Positions 6,985-12,825 of a stretch of 14,255 nt of DNA are shown here, one piece after another. The translations under genes were made by a program, and so were the position numbers. The notes beneath the pieces are model-generated. The model worked only from the letters and a program-made list of their open reading frames with translations, made no database searches and had not been told where the DNA came from. The DNA lies in assembly GCA_023436825.1 (NCBI GenBank), contig JAEZHS010000642.1, forward strand, positions 1 to 14,255. The letters are read 5' to 3'. This stretch comes from Pseudomonadota bacterium. Its GTDB lineage: Bacteria > Pseudomonadota > Alphaproteobacteria > Reyranellales > Reyranellaceae. Within the stretch, counting starts at the first letter, position 1; every line of letters starts with the position of its first letter.

Positions 6985-7713
6985 CTACTCGCCCTTCAGC
7001 ACGCGAATGGCATCGGGCACCGTCACGCGGCCGTCGTAGAGCGCGCGGCCGACGATGGCGCCGATAATGCCGAATTCCTCGGCCGGCCGCAGCTCGCGCA
7101 GGTCGTCGAGCGAGCTGACGCCGCCGGACGCAATGACCGGCGTCGTGAGATGCTGGGCGAGCGTCACCGTGGCATCGACATTGACGCCGCCCATGGCGCC
7201 GTCGCGGTCGATGTCGGTGTAGATGATGGCGGCCACGCCGGCGTCCTCGAAGCGCAGCGCCAGGTCGAGCGCGCGCACCGTGCTCTGCTTGGTCCAGCCG
7301 TCGACCGCGACGATGCCGTCGCGCGCATCGATGCCGACGGCGATCTGGCTGGGCCACTGCTTGCAGGCGGCCTTCACCAGCCCCGGCTCCGTGACCGCGA
7401 CTGTGCCCAGGATGACGCGCTGGACGCCGGCTTCGATCCACTGGGCGATGCTCTCGATCGTGCGGATGCCGCCGCCGAGCTGGGCCGGCACCTTCACTTC
7501 CTTGAGGATGCTCTGGACCGCGGCGCGATTGACCGGATGGCCCTCGACCGCGCCGTTGAGATCGACCAGATGCAGCCAATCGCAGCCCGCATTGGCGAAC
7601 GCCTTGGCCTGCGCCGCCGGACTGTCGTTGAACACCGTGGCCTTGGCCATGTCGCCGCGCAGCAGGCGCACGCACTTGCCGTCCTTGAGGTCGATGGCTG
7701 GAAAGAGGAGCAT
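6985..7713 (-). CDS. hisA: ProFAR isomerase (histidine synthesis)
   Basis: Catalyses the Amadori rearrangement of ProFAR to PRFAR, the substrate of HisF/HisH. It is a 242-residue TIM barrel of normal length. It starts MLLFPAIDLKDGKCVRL with catalytic D8, and D129 lies in AVGIDAR. LGGGIRT (79-85) and VIASGGVSSLDDL are the two phosphate-binding loops, and GWTKQST is the HisA-type loop near residues 139-145. Missing HisF features and the W residue in that loop separate it from HisF. The stop is TAG. The gene is transcribed toward the inserted oxygenase gene and has no downstream his partner in direct contact. Upstream, after 99 bp, an M20 amidohydrolase gene diverges. hisH and hisB, its usual upstream neighbours, are absent. 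Confidence 0.97.
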   Translation of the reverse strand: MLLFPAIDLKDGKCVRLLRGDMAKATVFNDSPAAQAKAFANAGCDWLHLVDLNGAVEGHPVNRAAVQSILKEVKVPAQLGGGIRTIESIAQWIEAGVQRVILGTVAVTEPGLVKAACKQWPSQIAVGIDARDGIVAVDGWTKQSTVRALDLALRFEDAGVAAIIYTDIDRDGAMGGVNVDATVTLAQHLTTPVIASGGVSSLDDLRELRPAEEFGIIGAIVGRALYDGRVTVPDAIRVLKGE

Positions 7714-7812
7714 GGCGGCGGGGTTTAGCGCGGCGGGCCGGGCTGCGCCACCGGTTCTCTCGACGGCCGCTTCCCCGAACGGCTAGTCTGGCCATCGAAG
7801 GAAGGACCCTCC

Positions 7813-9006
7813 ATGACCCGTTTCACGCCCGATCTCTTCGCCGGTTATTCGGCTGAGCTCACCGCCATCCGCCGCGACATCCATCGCCATCCCGAGACCG
7901 CCTTCGAGGAGCAGCGCACCGCGCAGATCGTCGCCGACAAGCTGCAGTCCTGGGGCATCGAGATCCATCGCGGGCTCGCCACGACCGGCGTGGTCGGCAC
8001 GCTGAAGGGCAAGCGGCCGGGCCAGAAGACGATCGGCTTGCGCGCCGACATGGATGCGCTGCATCTGCAGGAGAAGAACGAGTTCGACTATGCCTCGGTG
8101 CATGCCAACAAGATGCATGCCTGCGGCCATGACGGTCACACCACCATGCTCCTGGGTGCGGCCAAGCATCTGGCGGCGGCGCCGGATTTTGCCGGCACCG
8201 TGCATTTCATCTTCCAGCCGGCCGAGGAAGGGCTCGGCGGCGCGCGGGTGATGATCGAGGAAGGCCTGTTCGACAAGTTCAACTGCGACGCCGTCTATGG
8301 CATGCACAACATGCCGGGCATCGCGAGCGGCACCTTCGCCATCCGCTCAGGCCCCATGCTCGCTTCATCCGACAGCTGGGAGGTCACCTTCAAAGGCACC
8401 GGCGGCCATGGCGCGATGCCCGATCGCGGCACCGATCCGACCTATGTTGCCGGCCAGTTCATCGTCGCTGTGCAGGGTATCATCGGCCGCAACGTGCCGC
8501 CGAGCCAGGCGGCGGTGCTGAGCGTCGGCCATATCGCCGCCGGCACGCCTGGATCGCCCAACGTCATCCCCTCCGAGGTGTTGATCAAGGGCACGGCGCG
8601 CAGCTTCTCGCCTGACATCCGCGATCTGCTGGAGCGGCGCTTGGCGGAAGTTGCCGCGGGCATCGCCCAGGCCGGCGGCTGCACGGCGGAGAGCAAGTAC
8701 CATCGTCGCTATCCGGCGCTGGTCAACGCGGTGGAGCAGACGTCGCTCGCCGTCGAGGCCGCGGCGCTCACCGTGGGCCGCGACAATGTCGATCCCAACA
8801 CGCCGCCGATCTCGGGCGCGGAGGATTTTGCCTTCATGCTGGAGAAGAAACCCGGCGCCTACATCATGATCGGCAACGGCGGCCCTGACGAAGGCGGCTG
8901 CCACAACGTCCATTCGCCGCTCTACGACTTCAACGACCGTATCCTGACTACCGGTGCGGCCTACTGGGTCAATCTGGTGCAGCTGGAGCTGGGCAAGGCG
9001 GCGTAG
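7813..9006 (+). CDS. M20-family amidohydrolase (hippurate/IAA-amino acid hydrolase type)
   Basis: A 397-residue metal-dependent amidohydrolase that would cleave N-acyl or aryl-amide bonds in the cytoplasm. The M20D signature is complete: IRRDIHRHPETAFEE (19-33), GLRADMDAL (75-83), HACGHDGHTTMLLGAA with metal-linked C104 and H106 (102-117), QPAEEG with E138/E139, H165 in GMHNMPG, and a C-terminal H367 in HSPLYDFND. The dimerisation lid domain covers roughly 187-300 (GTGGHGAMPDRGTDP). The start ATG7813 follows AAGGAAGGA by 6 nt. It diverges from hisA and ends in a perfect palindrome. Substrates in this family include hippurate, indole-acetyl amino acids and N-acetyl amino acids, which sequence alone does not separate. 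The protein is soluble, with no signal peptide. Confidence 0.95.
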   Translation: MTRFTPDLFAGYSAELTAIRRDIHRHPETAFEEQRTAQIVADKLQSWGIEIHRGLATTGVVGTLKGKRPGQKTIGLRADMDALHLQEKNEFDYASVHANKMHACGHDGHTTMLLGAAKHLAAAPDFAGTVHFIFQPAEEGLGGARVMIEEGLFDKFNCDAVYGMHNMPGIASGTFAIRSGPMLASSDSWEVTFKGTGGHGAMPDRGTDPTYVAGQFIVAVQGIIGRNVPPSQAAVLSVGHIAAGTPGSPNVIPSEVLIKGTARSFSPDIRDLLERRLAEVAAGIAQAGGCTAESKYHRRYPALVNAVEQTSLAVEAAALTVGRDNVDPNTPPISGAEDFAFMLEKKPGAYIMIGNGGPDEGGCHNVHSPLYDFNDRILTTGAAYWVNLVQLELGKAA

Positions 9007-9042
9007 TCATGTTCCTCTCCCCCTTGGGGGAGAGGAACATGA
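9007..9042. repeat. Intergenic palindrome, copy 3 (perfect)
   Basis: The 17-base arm at 9007-9023 (TCATGTTCCTCTCCCCC) is an exact inverted copy of 9026-9042, with a two-base TT centre. It begins at the base after the M20 stop codon and lies 17 bp before the end of the convergent gene at 9059. This perfect copy is probably the freshest of the three and defines the element. As RNA it would form a very stable hairpin from either strand. No T-run follows on either side, so a role in 3'-end protection is as likely as termination. Confidence 0.85.
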
Positions 9043-9058
9043 GAGTGACGCCCCAGCA

Positions 9059-9490
9059 TCAGGCGTGGTAGTCGAAGATCCCGTCGGCGCCGGCGATGTC
9101 CCAGCCGGAACCATCGTGCAGATGGACTACGGCGTGCGCATCGGCGCCGAAGTCGAAAGATGTCGCGAGCTCCGGTGCCGCAGCCTCAGCTCCGGTGACG
9201 GCAAGGCCGTCGGCAAGCGTCGCCAGCGCGACCAGCGGATCGTCGGCGACGATGGCGGCAAGCTGCTCGCCGTCAGCGGGAGTGCCGTCGATATGGATAT
9301 CGCCCGGCTCGCCGAATACGCGGTCGACCGGCGCGCCGTAGGAGGGCGCCTCGTCGTGGCAGGCATCCATCCAGCGCGATTGCGGGTTGGCGTAGATCGG
9401 CAGTTCGCGGCGATCGAATTCGACCAGATCGACACCGATCAAATAGGTGGCATCGACGGCCGAGCTGTCGGAGGGGACCGAGGGGCTCAT
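9059..9490 (-). CDS. Acidic small protein of unknown function
   Basis: I do not recognise this 143-residue protein. Codon use matches its neighbours (G/C at most third positions), which supports a real gene. It is strongly acidic, with many D and E residues and few K. It has no signal peptide, membrane segment or repeat. Visible features are VDATYLIGVDLVEFDRRELP near the start, a PQSRWMDACHDEAPSYG stretch, an alanine-rich helix-like middle, and a C-terminal part ending HAVVHLHDGSGWDIAGADGIFDYHA. ATG9490 is the first start in the frame before an AT-rich gap. No ribosome site precedes it, so the true start may differ. It faces the ThDP enzyme gene across a palindrome-rich intergenic region and converges with the M20 gene. 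Confidence 0.65.
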   Translation of the reverse strand: MSPSVPSDSSAVDATYLIGVDLVEFDRRELPIYANPQSRWMDACHDEAPSYGAPVDRVFGEPGDIHIDGTPADGEQLAAIVADDPLVALATLADGLAVTGAEAAAPELATSFDFGADAHAVVHLHDGSGWDIAGADGIFDYHA

Positions 9491-9675
9491 GGTTCAAAAA
9501 GTCTTTCGTTCTTAAGAACTGAAATATTGGTTCAAGTATACTGAATAAATCATTGAGAATAAAGAGAGAACATTCGCAAATCTGAATTCGCTTTGAATCG
9601 CAAAGACTTGGGTTCGCTGTCCGAGTGGCATAGGGTGCCCGCCCACACAGTCCTTTTAGCGTCGGGGAGACGTCG
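9491..9675. promoter_or_regulatory. AT-rich divergent regulatory region with two palindromes
   Basis: This 185-bp gap lies between the divergent acidic-protein gene and ThDP-enzyme gene. The first 110 bases are about 32% GC by hand count, in otherwise GC-rich DNA. They contain a perfect 12-bp palindrome GTTCTTAAGAAC (9508-9519) and the palindrome AGTATACT (9535-9542). The second offers a TATACT -10 box on either strand, though -35 matches are weak. GGTTCAA occurs at 9491 and 9529, and CTTTG/CAAAG flank five bases at 9591-9605. A GGGGAG ribosome site lies 6 nt before ATG9676. An operator controlling one or both genes is a fair inference; the regulator is not in the window. Confidence 0.5.
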
Positions 9676-11220
9676 ATGAACGGAGCAGAGAGTCTGGTTC
9701 GCACCTTGGTAAAGGGCGGGGTCGAAGTCTGCTTCGCCAATCCCGGCACCTCGGAGATGCATTTCGTCGGTGCGCTCGATCGCGTCGAACGCATGCGCTC
9801 CGTGCTGGGTCTCTTCGAGGGCGTGTGCAGCGGTGCGGCCGACGGCTACTACCGCATGACCGACAAGCCCGCCTCGACCTTGCTGCATCTCGGTCCCGGC
9901 CTCGCCAACGCCGCCGCCAACCTGCACAACGCCAAAAAGGCGGGCTCGGGCATCGTCAATATCGTGGGCGAGCATGCGCTCTATCACATCAAGTACGACA
10001 CGCCGCTCACCGCGGACATCGAAGGCATCGCGCGTCCGTTCTCGCATTGGGTGAAGACCTCGCCGACATCCAAGACCGTGGCGACGGACGGGGCGGCCGC
10101 CATCCAGGCCGCGCGCGTGGCGCCCGGCCAGATCGCCACCCTGATCCTGCCAGCCGACACGGCGTGGACCGAAGCCGACGGCGTCGCCGATACGCCCGAG
10201 ACGCCGCAGCCGCAGAAGCCAGCCAACGAAGAGGTCGTCGCCGCCGCCAAGGCGCTGAAGAGCGGTCAGTCGGCGATGCTGTTCATCGGTGGCCGCGCGC
10301 TGCGCGCCCGCGGGCTGGAGCTTGCCGGCAAGATCGCCGCCAAGACCGGCTGCAAGGTGCAGGCGGCTGGCGGCACGGCGCGCATCGAGCGCGGCGCGGG
10401 CCGTGTACCGGTGCTGCGCCTGCACTTCGTCGTCGAGACGGCGCAGGAGCAGTTGAAGGGCACCAAGCATATGGTGCTGTGCGGCGCCAAGGCGCCGGCC
10501 GCGTTCTTTGCCTACCCCGGCAAGCCCTCGGTGCTGGTGCCCGAAGGTTGCGACGTCACCACCCTCTGCCCGGTCGACGGCGATCCGATCGGCTCGCTGG
10601 AGGCGCTCGCCACCGAACTCGATGCGATGAACGAGAAGCCCGCCGTGGCGCAGCCCAAGCGGCCCGATCGTCCGACCGGCAAGTTCACGCTCGAAGGTCT
10701 TGGCCAGGCGCTGGGCGCCACCATGCCGGAAGGCGCGATCGTCGTGGACGAATCGGTCACGACTGGCCGCGGCTTCTTCCCGTTCAGCGCCGGCGCTCCG
10801 CCGCACGACTGGCTGAACAACATGGGCGGCTCGATCGGCTTCGGCGCGCCGGTCGCGGTCGGCGCTGCGGTGGCGTGTCCCGACCGCAAGGTCATCGCCA
10901 TGATCGGCGACGGCTCGTCGATGTACACGATCCAGGCGCTGTGGACGATGGCGCGCGAGAATCTCGATGTCTGCGTGCTGATCTTCTCCAACCGCAACTA
11001 CAAGATCCTGTACAGCCAGCTCGCCGACGTCGGCGCCGCCAATCCCGGCCCGCGCGCCATCGACATGCTGACGCTCGACCGCCCGACGCTCGAGTTCACG
11101 ATGCTGGCCAAGGGCATGGGCGTGCCGGGCGCCAAGGCGCACGACCTCGAGGAGCTCACCAAGCAGCTCACCTACGCCATGTCGCACAAGGGCCCGTACC
11201 TGATCGACGTGGTGATGTAA
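9676..11220 (+). CDS. Thiamine-diphosphate enzyme, acetolactate synthase/benzoylformate decarboxylase-like
   Basis: A 514-residue ThDP enzyme with the classic three-domain order. The PYR domain (1-165) has NPGTSEMHF and the proton-relay glutamate E48 in GLFEGVCSGAADGY. A short middle domain covers about 185-320. The PP domain (340-514) has the cofactor motif GDGSS at 411-415, with Mg2+ ligands D412, N439 and N441 (FSNRNYKIL). GGSIGFGAPVAVGAA precedes it, as usual. Acetolactate synthase large subunits are nearer 560-600 residues and keep FAD contacts that I cannot find here, and no ilvN-like small subunit is nearby. A 2-oxoacid decarboxylase or carboligase is therefore as likely as true IlvB. 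The start ATG9676 has GGGGAG 6 nt upstream. trmB follows after 5 bp. The substrate is not decided by sequence, so no symbol is assigned. Confidence 0.92.
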   Translation: MNGAESLVRTLVKGGVEVCFANPGTSEMHFVGALDRVERMRSVLGLFEGVCSGAADGYYRMTDKPASTLLHLGPGLANAAANLHNAKKAGSGIVNIVGEHALYHIKYDTPLTADIEGIARPFSHWVKTSPTSKTVATDGAAAIQAARVAPGQIATLILPADTAWTEADGVADTPETPQPQKPANEEVVAAAKALKSGQSAMLFIGGRALRARGLELAGKIAAKTGCKVQAAGGTARIERGAGRVPVLRLHFVVETAQEQLKGTKHMVLCGAKAPAAFFAYPGKPSVLVPEGCDVTTLCPVDGDPIGSLEALATELDAMNEKPAVAQPKRPDRPTGKFTLEGLGQALGATMPEGAIVVDESVTTGRGFFPFSAGAPPHDWLNNMGGSIGFGAPVAVGAAVACPDRKVIAMIGDGSSMYTIQALWTMARENLDVCVLIFSNRNYKILYSQLADVGAANPGPRAIDMLTLDRPTLEFTMLAKGMGVPGAKAHDLEELTKQLTYAMSHKGPYLIDVVM

Positions 11221-11225
11221 GGTTC

Positions 11226-11918
11226 ATGGAAGAGACCCGTCGACGCACGCTCTACGGACGTCGTCGGGGCAAGAAGCTGCGGGCCGGGCAGCAGTCGCTG
11301 CTCGACACGCTGTTGCCTCGCCTCGCACTGACCCTGCCGACCGAGCCAGACAAGCTCGATCTCGCCAAGCTCTTCGATGGCCGTCTGCCGCCCGATGGTG
11401 TGTGGCTCGAGGTGGGCTTCGGCGCGGGTGAGCATCTGGTGTGGCAGGCCGAGCAGCATCCCGATGTCGGCCTGATCGGCTGCGAGCCCTACCTCAACGG
11501 CGTCGCCAAGTGCCTGGCCCATATCGAGCGGACGGGCGTGACGAATGTCAGGCTGCTCGCGGACGATGCGCGTCTGCTCATGGCGGCGCTGCCCGACCGC
11601 TCGCTGTCGCGTGCCTTCGTGCTGTTTCCCGATCCGTGGCCCAAGACCCGCCATCACAAGCGCCGCTTCGTGCAGCGCGCGACGCTCGACCGGCTGGCCG
11701 AGCTCATGATCCCCGGCGCGGAGCTCAGGCTCGCGACCGACGACCCGAGCTATCTGCCCTGGATGATCGAGCACGCCTGCACCCATCCCGCCTTCGAATG
11801 GCTGGCCGAACGACCGGCCGACTGGCGCGGCCGGCCGGCGGACTGGCCGGCGACTCGCTACGAAAAGAAGGAACTGGCAGGCACGCCGACCTTCCTGCGG
11901 TTGCGACGCGTCGGCTGA
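11226..11918 (+). CDS. trmB: tRNA (guanine-N7-)-methyltransferase
   Basis: Methylates N7 of G46 in the variable loop of tRNAs using S-adenosylmethionine. The 230-residue product has an N-terminal YGRRRGKKLR patch (10-19) and SAM motif I WLEVGFGAGEH (60-70). An acidic residue E87 lies in GCEPYLNG. The family hallmark FPDPWPKTRHHKRR is at 134-147, with TDDPSYLPWM at 171-180 and the terminal TRYEKKELAGTPTF. ATG11226 gives the family N-terminus; the reading frame is open far upstream but only as a shadow of the ThDP gene. The start lies 5 bp after that gene's TAA, so translation is probably coupled. In many Alphaproteobacteria trmB sits by metK or rimP; the partner here is unusual. Confidence 0.97.
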   Translation: MEETRRRTLYGRRRGKKLRAGQQSLLDTLLPRLALTLPTEPDKLDLAKLFDGRLPPDGVWLEVGFGAGEHLVWQAEQHPDVGLIGCEPYLNGVAKCLAHIERTGVTNVRLLADDARLLMAALPDRSLSRAFVLFPDPWPKTRHHKRRFVQRATLDRLAELMIPGAELRLATDDPSYLPWMIEHACTHPAFEWLAERPADWRGRPADWPATRYEKKELAGTPTFLRLRRVG

Positions 11919-12006
11919 GCGGAAGATCGGTCCATTTCGGATGTATTTCGGCTTATCCCCTCGACGGAAATGGCGACACTGCCTTGCCGTGAAGGAAGGC
12001 CGGCAA
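11919..12006 (+). promoter_or_regulatory. Leader/promoter region of the binding-protein gene
   Basis: The 88-bp gap after trmB has ATTTCGG twice, at 11934-11940 and 11945-11951, one helical turn apart. CCATTTC (11932-11938) is also an inverted copy of GAAATGG (11967-11973). This could be an operator or a hairpin. No convincing -35/-10 pair was found. A GGAAGG at about 11994-11999 precedes ATG12007. Confidence 0.3.
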
Positions 12007-12825
12007 ATGAAGCTCCGCTTCCGTCCGACTACCGTTTTCATGAGCTCGATGGCCATGGTCGTTGCGACGCTGTCGGCGTCCGCCCAGGAGCTCAGGATCG
12101 GTGGCACCGGCAGTGTCACCGAAGCGATGCGCAGACTCGCCCCCGCCTTCCAGGCGGACACCGGCATCACCCTCACCGTTCTGCCGAGCCTCGGCACCAC
12201 CGGCGCCAACAATGCCCTGATGGACGGCAAGCTTGGCCTGGCGGTCGGCGGCCGCGATCTGCGCGACAAGGAGAAGGCGCGCGGCCTGCAGGTGTCCGGA
12301 CACCTGCGCACGCCCTTCGGTTTCGTGACGTCGCGAGCCGGTCCCGACAATCTGAGAAAGGCCGACATCGTCGGCCTGTATCAGGCCGACGACCCCAGCT
12401 GGCCTGACGGCATGCCGCTGCTGTTCGTCCTGCGGCCCGTCGATGAGAGCGACAACGAGGTGCTGGCCGCGTTCTTTCCTGGCATGGCTGGCGCCACGGC
12501 CCAGCTGCGCAAGCGGCGCTACATCGCGGTCGCCGCCACCGACCAGGACAATGCCGACGCGGCAGAGAGGACCAAGGGCTCGCTGGTCGCCGCCACCCTC
12601 TCCCAGGTCAAGGCCGAAGGACGCAATCTTCGCTTCGTCGCCATCGACGGCGCTCTGCCCACGATACAAGCCTATCTCGACGGCTCGTATCCCTACGTGA
12701 AGCTGCTCTATCTCGTCACGCCGGCGGTGCCCAGCGGCGAAGCCAAGGCCTTCCTCGACTTCCTTGCCGAGCCAAAGATGCAGGCAAAGCTCAACGAGCT
12801 CGGATTGATCGCCGGTGCGCGGTGA
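12007..12825 (+). CDS. Secreted PstS-like periplasmic solute-binding protein
   Basis: A 272-residue exported binding protein. The signal peptide is about residues 1-26 (basic MKLRFR, hydrophobic core, SASA|QE). The mature part opens with ELRIGGTGSVTEAMRRLAPAFQADTG, which resembles the anion-binding start of phosphate-type (PstS/PBP2-like) proteins. A second lobe contains VTPAVPSGEAKAFLDFLAEPKMQAKL, the usual C-terminal helix region of that fold. An in-frame upstream ATG at 11941 was rejected because it lacks a signal peptide and a ribosome site. The stop TGA overlaps the GTG of the following histidine kinase by four bases. No ABC permease or ATPase is near. A role as the extracytoplasmic sensor partner of the kinase is therefore more likely than transport. 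The ligand may be an oxyanion, by family only. Confidence 0.85.
   Translation: MKLRFRPTTVFMSSMAMVVATLSASAQELRIGGTGSVTEAMRRLAPAFQADTGITLTVLPSLGTTGANNALMDGKLGLAVGGRDLRDKEKARGLQVSGHLRTPFGFVTSRAGPDNLRKADIVGLYQADDPSWPDGMPLLFVLRPVDESDNEVLAAFFPGMAGATAQLRKRRYIAVAATDQDNADAAERTKGSLVAATLSQVKAEGRNLRFVAIDGALPTIQAYLDGSYPYVKLLYLVTPAVPSGEAKAFLDFLAEPKMQAKLNELGLIAGAR

Noticed and set aside
9007..9042. Classic Rho-independent terminator
   Set aside because: The stem is perfect but no T-tract follows on either strand, and related copies lie elsewhere in the window, which fits a dispersed repeat better.
3116..9058. CRISPR-like array from the three similar palindromes
   Set aside because: The copies are kilobases apart, each between different genes, with no regular spacers or cas genes.
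9550..11187. Minus-strand 545-codon open frame opposite the ThDP enzyme
   Set aside because: Antisense shadow. The plus frame has the ThDP motif, proton-relay glutamate and ribosome site.
9825..11225. Plus-strand in-frame extension of trmB back through the ThDP gene
   Set aside because: It is an arginine-rich out-of-frame reading of the ThDP gene. The trmB family start is at 11226.
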